Assembly: GCA_041905525.1 (NCBI GenBank)
Contig: JAYRKY010000018.1
Span: 1-64,000 of the forward strand
Reading direction: 5' to 3'
Source of the DNA: SHVO01 sp041905525
GTDB taxonomy: Bacteria; Pseudomonadota; Alphaproteobacteria; Rhodospirillales; Rhodospirillaceae
Length of the DNA stretch: 64,000 bases
Below are positions 16,448 to 25,912 of this stretch, one piece after another (the first letter of the stretch is position 1; each line of letters starts with the position of its first letter). Both the position numbers and the translations under genes were made by a program. The notes beneath the pieces are model-generated. The model was not told where the DNA came from. It did not search any database and worked only from the letters and a program-made list of their open reading frames with translations.

Positions 16448-17422
16448 ATGCCAAAAGCCGTCGTCATCCGCCAATACGGCGGAGCAGAAGAACTCAAACT
16501 GGAGCGCGTAGAACTAGGCCTTCCCGGCCCGGGCCAGGTGCGTTTCCGTCAAGGCGCTGTTGGCGTCAACTTTCACGACATCTATGTGCGCAGCGGACTT
16601 TACAAAACTCTCGCACTGCCCGGCGTTCCGGGCGTTGAAGCCGCTGGCACCATTGAAGCGGTAGGCCCCGGAGTGCAGGGTTTCGCGGTGGGAGACCGCG
16701 CTGCTTATGTCACTCATACTTATGGCGCTTACGCGGATACGCGCTTGATCGATGCCGCGCATTTGATCAAGGTGCCCGCCGGAATTGACGATCGAGCCCT
16801 GGCGGCCTCTATGGTTAAAGGCCTCACGGCCCTGATGCTGACGACAAAGCTGCGCCCGCTTAGGGCGCGGGATACTTGTCTTATCTACGCGGCGGCCGGC
16901 GGTGTGGGGCAGGTGCTGTGCCAGATAGCGCGGCGGATCGGTGCGCGCGTAATTGGCGTGGTTGGCGCCGCGGATAAAGTTGCCCGGGCCAGAGCCTCAG
17001 GCTGCGACGAAGTGATCCTGCGCACCGAGAAAAATATCGTAGCGGAAGTTATGTCCCTGACACAGGGTCGGGGCGTCGACATCGTGTACGACTCCGTCGG
17101 GAAGGAGACGTTCGAGGCTTCGCTCGAAGTGCTTGCCATGCGCGGGCATCTTGTCAATTTTGGTCAGGCCTCCGGGCCCGTTGCGCCGTTTTCGCCCGCC
17201 CGTCTGGCGCCGAACTCCAATGCAGTGTGGAGACCGATCCTGTTTCACTACCTAGCGGACCCAGTGGAACGCCAAGCTATGGCGGACGAGTTCTTTGCCG
17301 CCATTTTGACCGGGGAAGTGAAAATAGAAATTGGCAAGAGCTTCCGACTCGACGAGGCGCCCGCCGCTCACGCGGCGCTTGAAAGTGGTGCGACCACGAG
17401 CTCGATCATCCTGCTCCCTTAG
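16448..17422 (+). CDS. NADPH:quinone oxidoreductase-like protein (zinc-free MDR)
   Basis: 324 residues of the medium-chain dehydrogenase/reductase family, Qor/zeta-crystallin type. It lacks the structural zinc Cys cluster. The nucleotide site is AAAGGVGQVLCQIA, near residues 150-163. Such enzymes reduce quinones or enals with NADPH in the cytoplasm. ATG 16448 has GGAG 5 bases upstream; the adjacent GTG at 16445 is an alternative. It ends 18 bases from the convergent gene. The true substrate is not known. Confidence 0.9.
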   Translation: MPKAVVIRQYGGAEELKLERVELGLPGPGQVRFRQGAVGVNFHDIYVRSGLYKTLALPGVPGVEAAGTIEAVGPGVQGFAVGDRAAYVTHTYGAYADTRLIDAAHLIKVPAGIDDRALAASMVKGLTALMLTTKLRPLRARDTCLIYAAAGGVGQVLCQIARRIGARVIGVVGAADKVARARASGCDEVILRTEKNIVAEVMSLTQGRGVDIVYDSVGKETFEASLEVLAMRGHLVNFGQASGPVAPFSPARLAPNSNAVWRPILFHYLADPVERQAMADEFFAAILTGEVKIEIGKSFRLDEAPAAHAALESGATTSSIILLP

Positions 17423-17440
17423 CCCGTGGCGAAGCAGCAC

Positions 17441-18775
17441 TTACTTGCGCCCACGGTTATCTTTTGGGCGCTCCGCGTGGTGCAGCGGGGTTACGCGCCC
17501 GCCGGGCTGTGGGACGACCAGCGACGCGACTTCTCGGAAGAAGACATCCGCCTCGGCTTCGAGTTCGGCGCGCCGCGCACGCAACGTTGCGGCGACGGCT
17601 TGGCGGCATTCGATCAACGCTTTCGTCGTGGTGACGATCTCTTCCTCGCTGGCGGAGGCGGCGTCCAGGCATAACTCGTCCAGCCCTAGGAACGCATAAA
17701 AGCCGGCTGACTTGACATCATAGGCGAGGCTGAGCGCGGGAGTGCCGACGCTCATGGCCAAGATCGCGGAGTGAAGCATTTGGCCGATATGGATGTCCAT
17801 GCGCTTGTAAGCGGCCAGCATATCATCGACGTCGGCATTCACGATCTCCAAGGAGAGCCCGGCGATCAGGAGCGCCTGCGCGAGACCGACCTCGCCGTCG
17901 GAATGGACAAAATAGGTGAACCGGCAGCCCACATCCTTTTGCAATCGTTTGCACACGCGGAGCATGAGCGGCAGCATCCATTGGCTCGTATGGCTGGTGT
18001 GCGCGCCGTGGAAGGCGAGATTGATCCCCACTTCGAGCGGGCGGCTCGGATCGCGGGGCCGCGCCGGTTGTGGGTGGGCTGCGACAAGGAAGCCGGGATC
18101 GATGACAATGGGGGTGGGGCGCCGATCAACGCTCGCGAGGGCGCGCTGCGTCGTTTCATCACGTACTGAAATCATCATCACCCGGGCGAGAAAACGCTCG
18201 ATATCGCGGCGGCTCTCCGGATGGAATCGAAAGACCTTCTGATCGCAGTCTTCGATCAGCCAGTTGAGTCCGATCGCGCAGGCTACGACCGGGCAGGACA
18301 GCTGTTCGATAATCTTGACATCCTCTTTGAAACGCTCGGGGAGGCGCCCCTCACGATCCGCAAACAGAAATCCGCCGCCGCCGATGACGACTAAGTCGGG
18401 CGCGGGCGTCGCCTTGAGGGCCGTACTCAGATCGCCCCAGGCCAATTGAGTGATTGTTATCTCGGCGTTGTCGAACGCACGTTCGATCTGCTGCTTTACA
18501 CCCATCCGGATGGCGATGTCCCCCCGATTGGTGTTTTCACGGTCTTTGAACGTGCTGTAGTGAGTCCGCCACTGCCCGAAAAGCCTCCAGGAGAAAAGCT
18601 CACCCCATCTCCGCAGGCGATTGCGCAGGAAGAGGAGCGGGCTTCGCCGGATGGGCCGATATGCGCGGTCCTCCGGGATAAGCGCGTACAACACAATGTG
18701 AAGCGGTCGCGAAGGGCGAGACTTCCTCGCGGAGTTGTAAGTACCTGCCATTATTCGCGCGGATCCCAGCGACAA
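17441..18775 (-). CDS. polysaccharide pyruvyl transferase-family protein
   Basis: 444 residues. Features of the pyruvyl transferase superfamily (CsaB/WcaK type) are the early NRGDIAI segment, LVVIGGGGFLF, a central VIDPGF, and the C-terminal HIGQMLHSAILAMSVGTPALSLAYDVKSAGF, whose GTP...LAYD part is typical. Members add pyruvate ketals to cell-surface sugars or act as related transferases. The start is uncertain: Met1 at 18775 or Met9 at 18751. No sugar-nucleotide or export genes lie next to it, so the acceptor is unknown. Confidence 0.8.
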   Translation of the reverse strand: MSLGSARIMAGTYNSARKSRPSRPLHIVLYALIPEDRAYRPIRRSPLLFLRNRLRRWGELFSWRLFGQWRTHYSTFKDRENTNRGDIAIRMGVKQQIERAFDNAEITITQLAWGDLSTALKATPAPDLVVIGGGGFLFADREGRLPERFKEDVKIIEQLSCPVVACAIGLNWLIEDCDQKVFRFHPESRRDIERFLARVMMISVRDETTQRALASVDRRPTPIVIDPGFLVAAHPQPARPRDPSRPLEVGINLAFHGAHTSHTSQWMLPLMLRVCKRLQKDVGCRFTYFVHSDGEVGLAQALLIAGLSLEIVNADVDDMLAAYKRMDIHIGQMLHSAILAMSVGTPALSLAYDVKSAGFYAFLGLDELCLDAASASEEEIVTTTKALIECRQAVAATLRARRAELEAEADVFFREVASLVVPQPGGRVTPLHHAERPKDNRGRK

Positions 18776-19099
18776 CCGTTCACCTTGAACCGTTTTTCGC
18801 GCCGATTGTTCCCGTCTCCCAAAAGTGATCCCGCCTCCACTCCGGTCCCGAAATTTTCACACCAAATTTTCGTGCGGAAACAATACCTCACACGCAGAAA
18901 GACTTGTCGGCCCCGACTTACAGCTTGTTCTCGGATTCTCCTAAGCACAAAACCGCGATTGGGCTGGGGGCAGCGCCATTGCCGCAAGGACGGAGGGGGA
19001 GTTTTGCGCTCTCCTTACGTGTGTCCGCTAGGCGCCGCCTCCTTTTGTTAGGACCGCGCGAAGCAAGGCTCCGTGCGGATGTTATCGGAGGACATCGGC
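18776..19099. other. gene-free spacer of 324 bases
   Basis: This holds the divergent promoters of the pyruvyl transferase-like and Tat-exported genes. The only repeat I see is AAATTTTC twice, 13 bases apart (18849-18856 and 18862-18869), in an AT-rich patch. I see no clear -35/-10 pair and no supported gene. Confidence 0.5.
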
Positions 19100-20887
19100 G
19101 TGAAGGGAATCAATCGGAGAAGCGCACTCGGGGCAGGTGCCGCGGGTATTGCGGCACTTAACGTTCGGCCGCTGCGGGCTGAAACCGCAAGTCTAAAGGC
19201 TGTCGTCAGCATAGGTGGCCGCTCGTTCGAATTCCGCGAGGATGCGGGGCAAGATCTGGGCGACTATGCGCCGCCGTCGGCATCTTTCGTGCAGCGTTGC
19301 GTGCGCACGGAACACCCCAATTTCCCGCTGTCGGTTTTCTTCCGCCCCGACCGCAACAGTAGCCGGGTCGAAGTGGTATTCGAACTCGGGCGCGTCTTTA
19401 GCCAGACCCCCATCAACCTTGGCGCCTACGCGGTGGTGATCTCTCGCGGATCCCAGGTTCTCGCGCGCGTTGATGTACCCGAGCACTACTGGTTTGCGCG
19501 CTGGCGCTGGCAATCGGCGCCGCGGCCGGTCATCGCGAACGCAAAGGAGCTGATGGGTTATGGACTGCTGCCACCCTACGAGATTCCAGGCCAGACAACC
19601 GCACCTGTAGAAGCCAAACGGCTCATGCCGCTGCCCAACGGCGACTATGTCGATCTCGATATCGTCACCCAATTTACGACCGGAAACTATGCCAACGCTT
19701 CTAAACTGCTGCTGAAAGCGGCCGACTACCAATCACTGACAACGGGGCTTGGAAATGCGGTGGCCGAACTGTCCGTGGGGCAGAGCATCTACAGTGTAAT
19801 GCGCCTTGCGGGCGTACAGGCCTATATGCCGAATACCGGTGAGCGCGCCGACATTGGGCCTGTGACGGAGCCGCAGGCTAAATTCCTGCAGACGTGGGAC
19901 CAGGGTGCGCTGGAACTTCTTATGGCGCAGGCCGAAGCGGCCGGCACCATGCCATGGCATATCCGCGACGAGCAGCAGAATGGGCCGTTCGATTTCCGCA
20001 AATATCCGAATGCCACATGGCACGAGTCCGCCACCGCCGGTTCGCCGCTCATCAAGACCGGAGATTCGCCCATCACGCTCGACAGCGCGCACCAACCGGC
20101 GTTGTCCTACGTTCCCTACCTTTTGACGGAAGACGCGTATTTCCTTGAGGAACTGCAGTTCCAGGCCACATGGAACTGGGGTTCGCTGCCCGCGCAATAC
20201 TTTCCCTCGGGTGTCCAGCCCCGCTTTCTCGCATGGAATCTGCGGACGCTCGCGCAGGCGGCGCGCAGCACGCAGACGGTAACGCCGAAGTGGCTCCTCA
20301 ATTTCCAGTATTGGAAAGATCAGCTGGATGTGACGCGGCAGTGGTTCGAGCAGAACTATGTATTCAGCAACCGTCCGGAACGGCAGCGCTTTCATGTGGT
20401 CGGCGCTATCGACAGCGGGCGCGGCGAGCCGGGGGCGCCGGGAGGGACATGGGTCGATCCCTGGCAAGACGAATTCCTGGCGACGATTTTGGGCTGGGTC
20501 ATCTCAATGGGCTTCTCGGATTGGAAGCCGGCCTTCCAGTGGGCCATTCGCAGCACGATCGATCGCACCAATGGGGCCTCGGGTTGGGCGCGAGCGTATG
20601 CGACGCCCTATCGCATCATCCTCCGACGCTCCAAGGACGCGCCCATTGTTCAGTCCTGGTCCGAAGCCTGGCAACTCACAAAATCGATGACAGGGAAGAC
20701 CGTCTCCGACCCCAATACCTGGGCGGAGGACGACATGACTTACCTTACCTACACACGGGGCGCCTTAGTGTACGCGAGCAAACTTGGGATGGTGGAGGCA
20801 AACGCACCGCTCGCGTGGGCGACGCAGCAGCTCAAAGCCCGGAAGTGGAATGTCGCCGCCAAGTGGCGGTTCGGCACCGGGCTTTAA
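19100..20887 (+). CDS. Tat-exported protein of unknown function, possibly toroid fold
   Basis: 595 residues from the GTG at 19100, chosen because GGAGG lies 8 bases upstream; an in-frame GTG at 19073 would add 9 residues. The N-terminus has a twin-arginine signal (INRRSALGAGAAG), then a cleavage-like LRAETA. I do not recognise the family. The middle and C-terminal parts are rich in Trp and Tyr, with helical-looking segments such as SYVPYLLTEDAYFLEELQF that resemble alpha/alpha-toroid enzymes; this is only an impression. Folding in the cytoplasm before export suggests a cofactor or complex. It overlaps the convergent methyltransferase gene by 4 bases. Confidence 0.75.
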   Translation: MKGINRRSALGAGAAGIAALNVRPLRAETASLKAVVSIGGRSFEFREDAGQDLGDYAPPSASFVQRCVRTEHPNFPLSVFFRPDRNSSRVEVVFELGRVFSQTPINLGAYAVVISRGSQVLARVDVPEHYWFARWRWQSAPRPVIANAKELMGYGLLPPYEIPGQTTAPVEAKRLMPLPNGDYVDLDIVTQFTTGNYANASKLLLKAADYQSLTTGLGNAVAELSVGQSIYSVMRLAGVQAYMPNTGERADIGPVTEPQAKFLQTWDQGALELLMAQAEAAGTMPWHIRDEQQNGPFDFRKYPNATWHESATAGSPLIKTGDSPITLDSAHQPALSYVPYLLTEDAYFLEELQFQATWNWGSLPAQYFPSGVQPRFLAWNLRTLAQAARSTQTVTPKWLLNFQYWKDQLDVTRQWFEQNYVFSNRPERQRFHVVGAIDSGRGEPGAPGGTWVDPWQDEFLATILGWVISMGFSDWKPAFQWAIRSTIDRTNGASGWARAYATPYRIILRRSKDAPIVQSWSEAWQLTKSMTGKTVSDPNTWAEDDMTYLTYTRGALVYASKLGMVEANAPLAWATQQLKARKWNVAAKWRFGTGL

Positions 20888-21843
20888 ACTGGTTTTTTCC
20901 GCGCGACGAGCGTGGTGTGCAATACCGCCAGCTCGTCGTGCGGAATGCCCGCATAGCGGCGCATCACGGGCATCGTCTTCAAGGCGCTCACCGCGCGCGC
21001 ATCGGGCTGGCCATCCGCTCCGATGACGTCGAAGCCGCTGGACGCCGCCAGCGCGATAAATTCAAAGCGCCGGAGTCGGTTCTGATAATTCTGCGGGTTC
21101 AAGCCTGTCAGCCTCCAGAGCGGACCGTCATACTGAAGGAAATTGATGGGCGAGATCGACTTGTCCAGATGCTCCCAGTGGTCCGTCATATCGATCTTGT
21201 GACAAACGATTCCGCCGTCTTTCAGAATGCGGCGTGAAGCGCTCATGATGCCGCTCAACAGCCGCGGCGGTACGTGTTCCAGCACGTCGCGGGAGATAAT
21301 GATGTCGGCGATGGCGTCGGGAAGGTCACGAAAATCGGCCGGCGCGCGATAGTCGATGCGCCCATCCGCGAGCGTGCGCTCCAAACCATCGCCCCGCATC
21401 TCGATCGCCGCAAAATTCGCGGTCAGGCCGGCCCGCGCCAGCCGTTCTTCGAAAAGATCCCGAGTGCGGATGAGGGTGGCAATGCCCGTCCGGAGCGTGC
21501 GTTCATCCAGGAGGCGCTCTTGGTCAACCGTGATCACACGTTCCGCGCCGTAGAGACGCAGCATCAATGGCAGCACGGGGTTCCATCCAGTCCCGATCTC
21601 CACCACCGTGGCACCCCTGAGGCCAACCCCGAAAGCGCAAAGCTTCAGGATTTGCTCGCGGGCATCTTCGACGAGGTCGCGGTCGCGGTCCGGCTGGGTT
21701 TCGTACGGGAAAATGACCCGCTTGATACGCCGAGCGGCGCTTTGGAACGGAATGAGGGCTTTGAGCCCGTCAACGGCTGCCTTTCGATGCCACCTCCGCA
21801 GCGTCGGGGGCGCGAAAGCAAGCGGCGGTGCGGCGCGATCCAT
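20884..21843 (-). CDS. class I SAM-dependent methyltransferase
   Basis: 319 residues. Motif I for SAM binding is VVEIGTGWNPVLPL, the acidic residue follows in RVITVDQERL, and DIIISRDVLEHVP is the post-II motif typical of Methyltransf_11/23-type small-molecule or sugar methyltransferases. The N-terminus is rich in basic residues. It ends tail-to-tail with the Tat-exported gene, sharing 4 bases. The substrate is unknown; the nearby pyruvyl transferase-like gene would fit surface-sugar modification. Confidence 0.85.
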   Translation of the reverse strand: MDRAAPPLAFAPPTLRRWHRKAAVDGLKALIPFQSAARRIKRVIFPYETQPDRDRDLVEDAREQILKLCAFGVGLRGATVVEIGTGWNPVLPLMLRLYGAERVITVDQERLLDERTLRTGIATLIRTRDLFEERLARAGLTANFAAIEMRGDGLERTLADGRIDYRAPADFRDLPDAIADIIISRDVLEHVPPRLLSGIMSASRRILKDGGIVCHKIDMTDHWEHLDKSISPINFLQYDGPLWRLTGLNPQNYQNRLRRFEFIALAASSGFDVIGADGQPDARAVSALKTMPVMRRYAGIPHDELAVLHTTLVARKKPV

Positions 21844-22093
21844 AGCGCGGACGTCCTGGGCAAGAGGTGTGCCGGTCTAACGGGCACCCCACCGTCTTGT
21901 TCCCGCGTCGCGCGTGCGGGCTTTGCCCGGCCCGAATGACAAAGACGAATTGGGAGCCGTAAACATTCCCTCGGAATCCTCAGTATATTCGGCGCGTCAG
22001 CCTCCAAGGGGGCTCCCGCCCTTGCGATCTCCGGGTGTATTTTAGGGGCCGATCCTTCCCTTTGTGCGCGCCCCTGGGAGGTGCGATGTCTCC

Positions 22094-23059
22094 ATGCCGA
22101 TCTCTTCTACACTCGCTCCCCTGACGGCCGTTGTCCTCGCCGCCGTCCTTGCGGGCTGTGCACCGAAAGGACCCTGGAAGGGGTCCATCGAATATACGTT
22201 GAGCACCGGCCTGCGTGCCGTGAATGCGCAGCCCGCCTATGACGCCGGATACACGGGGCGTGGGGTGACGGTCGCCCTTATCGATTGCGGGATCGACAAG
22301 AAACGCGGCGAACTGGGACGCAATCTTTCGCCGCTCTCAACCGATCTCAACCCGGAACGGACGGTGGTGCTGGCGGATCGGCATGGCGACGAGGTCGCGG
22401 GTCCGCTCGGGTCGCGGCTCGACGGACACGGTCTCGCGGGCGTCGCTTACAACGCTACCGTTCTTTCGGTCCGTGCCGATTTCGACGGCGGCTGGAAGGG
22501 GCAGTGCGGCTTTTATCCCCGCGACATCGCGCGTGCGCTCGATTACGCCGTCGACAAAGGCGCGAAGGTCGCGGTTCTTCCGTTCCGTGCCGATCAGCAA
22601 TTCGGGCCGAAGTTCGAAGCAGCTTTACAGCGTGCGGTCGACGCCGGCGTTGCTATCGTCATTTCCAGCGGCAATGAATCCAGCGGCCAGCCGTCCTGGC
22701 CCGCGCGCTACGCCATAGACCCCCGCTATCAGGGCAGCATCGTGGTCGCGGGCGGCGCGCGAAAAGACGGAAGCCTTGCGCCTTGGTCCAATCGTGCAGG
22801 TGGGACAAGCGGATACTTCATCATTGCTCCGGGCGAAGACGTGGTCACCGACTGCGGCGGTCAATTCTGCCGCCGCGTATCGGGTACATCCGTTTCGGCC
22901 GCCTATGTTGCCGGCGGGTTGGCCCTGATCATGCAGGCACGGCCGAATATCCATGCGCGCGACGCCATTGAGCTTCTCTTGCGCTCGGCACGCGTCGTCG
23001 GCGATCCCGAAGATGCCGGCCGCGGCTCGCTCGACATCGGCGCGGCTTTCGCTTTTTAG
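22094..23059 (+). CDS. subtilase-family (S8) serine protease, lipoprotein
   Basis: 321 residues from ATG 22094; an in-frame GTG at 22064 would add 10 residues. Residues 1-22 are a lipoprotein signal with lipobox LAGC, so the mature protein should be membrane-anchored. The catalytic triad is visible: Asp in VALIDCGID, His in LDGHGLAGVAYN, and Ser in GTSVSAAYVAGG. Asn in SSGNESSG is at the oxyanion-hole position. The His motif departs from the usual GHGTHVAG. There is no long propeptide. The gene stands alone; its target is unknown. Confidence 0.88.
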   Translation: MPISSTLAPLTAVVLAAVLAGCAPKGPWKGSIEYTLSTGLRAVNAQPAYDAGYTGRGVTVALIDCGIDKKRGELGRNLSPLSTDLNPERTVVLADRHGDEVAGPLGSRLDGHGLAGVAYNATVLSVRADFDGGWKGQCGFYPRDIARALDYAVDKGAKVAVLPFRADQQFGPKFEAALQRAVDAGVAIVISSGNESSGQPSWPARYAIDPRYQGSIVVAGGARKDGSLAPWSNRAGGTSGYFIIAPGEDVVTDCGGQFCRRVSGTSVSAAYVAGGLALIMQARPNIHARDAIELLLRSARVVGDPEDAGRGSLDIGAAFAF

Positions 23060-23089
23060 AAAAAAAAGGGCGGACCAAAAGGTCCGCCC
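23060..23089 (-). terminator. terminator of the TonB receptor gene
   Basis: A perfect 9-base stem (GGGCGGACC with GGTCCGCCC), loop AAAA, followed on the minus strand by eight T. It ends the minus-strand TonB receptor transcript. On the plus strand the hairpin lacks a T-run but may still stop the protease transcript. Confidence 0.88.
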
Positions 23090-23112
23090 GTTCTGACTCC
23101 TTAGTGGAACCA

Positions 23113-25518
23113 CTAGAATTCGGCGCGCAAGGTGCCGATGAAGGTACGCCGATATCCAGGCTGCGCCAGCGCGGTACCGGTCAGATTTGTGGTGATATCG
23201 CCCAGGTAGTTTTTGTCGAAGAGATTGCGCACATTGCCCTGAAGGTAGGTCTTCCCGAGGCCGAAGCTCGCCAAGCTGAACCGCACGTCGAGATCGACGA
23301 GGGTGTATCCGGGGAACCTTTCAGTGTTGACGAGGTTCGTCCAGCGTTTGCCGACAAACTTGGCCTGCGCGCCGAGGCTGAGATACTCCAGCGCGTCCCA
23401 TTGCGCGCGGAAGCTTCCCTGCAGCTTAGGCGTCTCGTAAAGCGATTTGCCCTTGGTCGGCAGCGGCGCGCCGGCGGCGACGTTCGGGATATCTTCCTGG
23501 ATCTCGGAAGTGATGTAGGACGCGGACGCGTAGAAGGACAGGGTCTCCATCGGCTTATAGCCGATCTGCCCATCAATGCCCGAAAGCTTCACATCACCAA
23601 CGTTGGCGGAGAAGGCGATGCCGTTTGGCTCGTCGAACACGCGTTCAATGCGGTTGGTGAACGAATTGTAGAAGACCGCCGCAGCCGCCATGAATTGGCC
23701 TGTCTGATAGCGCATCCCAATATCGACAGCATTCGCGGACTCGGGGCCTGGATCAACCAGCACCTGGTCATAAAGGTCGTCGGTGCGCGGCGCTGACAAG
23801 GTTTTTGCGAAGCTCGCGAAGGCTGTGAGATCGCTGGTGACGTCATAGCTGACACCAAGGTTAGGCAACAATTTATCGTACTTGCGGTCGAAAGAGCGCG
23901 GCTGGCCATATCTGAACGCTGCGCTGGTATTCAAGGCCGCAACCGGGAAGGTCACAAGCGGTTTGCCGGTCCCGTCGTTGGTGCCCACAACAGGCGTGCC
24001 CACCTGCGTCGTACAATAGGCGTTAAAGGTGTCGCGCTGATAACAGTAGTTATTCAAGTGGCGAACGAAGAATGGCGCACGGACACCAGCATTGAGGAGT
24101 AGGCGCTCTTCCATAAAGCGGCCCCGATACTCAAACGCAATCTGATTCAAGAGTGCTACTGATGCGCGGTCGCGACGACGGAGGATCGTTCCGTCCGGAA
24201 GCTGAACCTGACGCCCACCGATGCCGGCGCTTTTGCCGGCGAAAACATTCTCTGGCTCGAAGCTCCCGTCCGTCTTGATAAAGCCGACCTCGCCCGTTTG
24301 GCGGTGTTTCGCCCGATCAAACGTGTAGGCCAAGCGCACGCTTTGGCTATCCGCGAACTTCCAAATCAGAGATGACGTAACGCCGATGCGATTCGTATTG
24401 GTGTTGTTGGGGCGGTAAAGGCGGACGGTGTCCGCCGTGTCGCCGTCACCGTTCAGGTCAACGCCCGCCGCGCCCGTAATGCCGCGCAGCTGCGGATCTG
24501 TCTCCGACCAATTGGCGGCCCCACCGCCGTTTGCCATGACGTATTGGTAAGAAGGATCAACGGTCAGCGTGATGTTGTCACTGAGATCCCAACTGGAAAG
24601 GATGCGAAGATTTCCGGTGTCGGAGGGGTTGATGCTTTCCGCCGCGGTCTGAACAGAGTTCACCGGGATCACCTGCGGATTGGAATTGAATTGGGCTAGG
24701 CTGATGCGGCCCAGGAAAGAATTGCGGTTCGAATTCCAGTTCCCGATCAGGCTGACGAAGCCCAGGTCCTCGAAGTCTTGATCGATGCGGAAGTTGAACT
24801 GTGTTTTCTTGATCTTGCCGGCGGGATCTACAGTCGCCCCATGCGGACGGAAGTGATCGTTCGTCGTGCGGAGGGCCGAGAACCACGCCTTCGTGCCGAG
24901 AGGGCCGACTTCGCCGGTCTCGACTGTTCCATAGTAGCGCTGGAAGTTGTCGCTCCCTAAGCCGACTTCAGTGCGAACGCCGAACGTGTCCGCGGCGCGG
25001 CGCGTCACGTAATTGATGGTGCCGCCTGCTGCCGCAGCCGTGGGGCTATCTACGTCAGTCGTCCCAAGATTGACCGTCACCTGCGAAATCAGGTCCGATT
25101 CGAGCTGCTGATTCGGAAAGATAGCGTAGTTGCCGCTGTCGTTAAGCGGCACGCCGTCCTGCAAGAGGGCAACGCGCTGGCTGTCGAACCCACGGAGCGT
25201 AATGTCGCCGCCACCGGAGCCGAAGGCGTCGTTGTTGGTAAAGTTCACCGCGGGCAGCAAGTTGATACTATCGAGCACTGTCTGACCGGGCGCTTGGCGC
25301 GTCAGAAGCTCAGCCGTAATGGCGGCACGAGATTTAGGTTCGGCTACGGAGACCATCGCTCCGCCAATCGTGAGAGGTGTTCCACGTACGACGATCTCTT
25401 CGATTTGCAGTGTGCCGGTCGACTGTGCCAGCGCAGGCACGCTTAAACCGACGGCAAGCGCGATCGCCGATACGCCCGCACGGGCGAGGCGCTTAGGCAA
25501 ATAGAAGTTCGAATCCAT
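23113..25518 (-). CDS. TonB-dependent receptor
   Basis: 801 residues from ATG 25518; upstream codons lack a signal peptide. Residues ~1-31 are a signal peptide ending ALAQS. The IEEIVVRGTPL segment resembles a TonB box, followed by the plug (RQAPGQTVLDSINLLPAVNF, GGGDITLRGFD) and a beta-barrel ending in a C-terminal Phe (RAEF), as in outer-membrane porin-like proteins. It should import a chelate or nutrient using TonB energy. Nothing next to it names the ligand. Its 3' end has a strong terminator. Confidence 0.92.
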   Translation of the reverse strand: MDSNFYLPKRLARAGVSAIALAVGLSVPALAQSTGTLQIEEIVVRGTPLTIGGAMVSVAEPKSRAAITAELLTRQAPGQTVLDSINLLPAVNFTNNDAFGSGGGDITLRGFDSQRVALLQDGVPLNDSGNYAIFPNQQLESDLISQVTVNLGTTDVDSPTAAAAGGTINYVTRRAADTFGVRTEVGLGSDNFQRYYGTVETGEVGPLGTKAWFSALRTTNDHFRPHGATVDPAGKIKKTQFNFRIDQDFEDLGFVSLIGNWNSNRNSFLGRISLAQFNSNPQVIPVNSVQTAAESINPSDTGNLRILSSWDLSDNITLTVDPSYQYVMANGGGAANWSETDPQLRGITGAAGVDLNGDGDTADTVRLYRPNNTNTNRIGVTSSLIWKFADSQSVRLAYTFDRAKHRQTGEVGFIKTDGSFEPENVFAGKSAGIGGRQVQLPDGTILRRRDRASVALLNQIAFEYRGRFMEERLLLNAGVRAPFFVRHLNNYCYQRDTFNAYCTTQVGTPVVGTNDGTGKPLVTFPVAALNTSAAFRYGQPRSFDRKYDKLLPNLGVSYDVTSDLTAFASFAKTLSAPRTDDLYDQVLVDPGPESANAVDIGMRYQTGQFMAAAAVFYNSFTNRIERVFDEPNGIAFSANVGDVKLSGIDGQIGYKPMETLSFYASASYITSEIQEDIPNVAAGAPLPTKGKSLYETPKLQGSFRAQWDALEYLSLGAQAKFVGKRWTNLVNTERFPGYTLVDLDVRFSLASFGLGKTYLQGNVRNLFDKNYLGDITTNLTGTALAQPGYRRTFIGTLRAEF

Positions 25519-25912
25519 GGAAGATCCCCGAGTTGTTGTTCCCACTGCGTTGCGGCGGTCCGTATGAATCCGCCGCCTTATGCGCCACATAAGGCCGGTC
25601 CCCTCGCGCAATTCGCTTTTTAAGGGCAACCCGCATCAGAGGAGTATCAAACCAGCATTACAACTCGGGGATAGAAATATTACAGACTGACTGCAACTGA
25701 TTATTCCGGCGACTTAGCTAAAGGTTGTGGGTAATTCGCCACACCCAAACCCACAAACATTACTCTTCAAATACTTAACGGCTGAACGGAGCGGCGGCAC
25801 CATGGCTGGTCCGGCGGTGGCCGAGGGCTTTGATCTCTCGTTCCTGAAGGCGGTGCTTCCGGGAATTGCGGACTCGCGCGTCTACAACCGTGCAAATCCC
25901 GATGCTTGCGAT
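25519..25912. other. gene-free spacer of 394 bases
   Basis: This lies between the TonB receptor start and the end of the HNH-domain gene and must hold the receptor's promoter. The part at 25621-25780 is AT-rich for this genome. Open frames here lack RBSs and family signs, so I list no gene. No clear Fur-like or other palindrome was found by eye. Confidence 0.45.
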
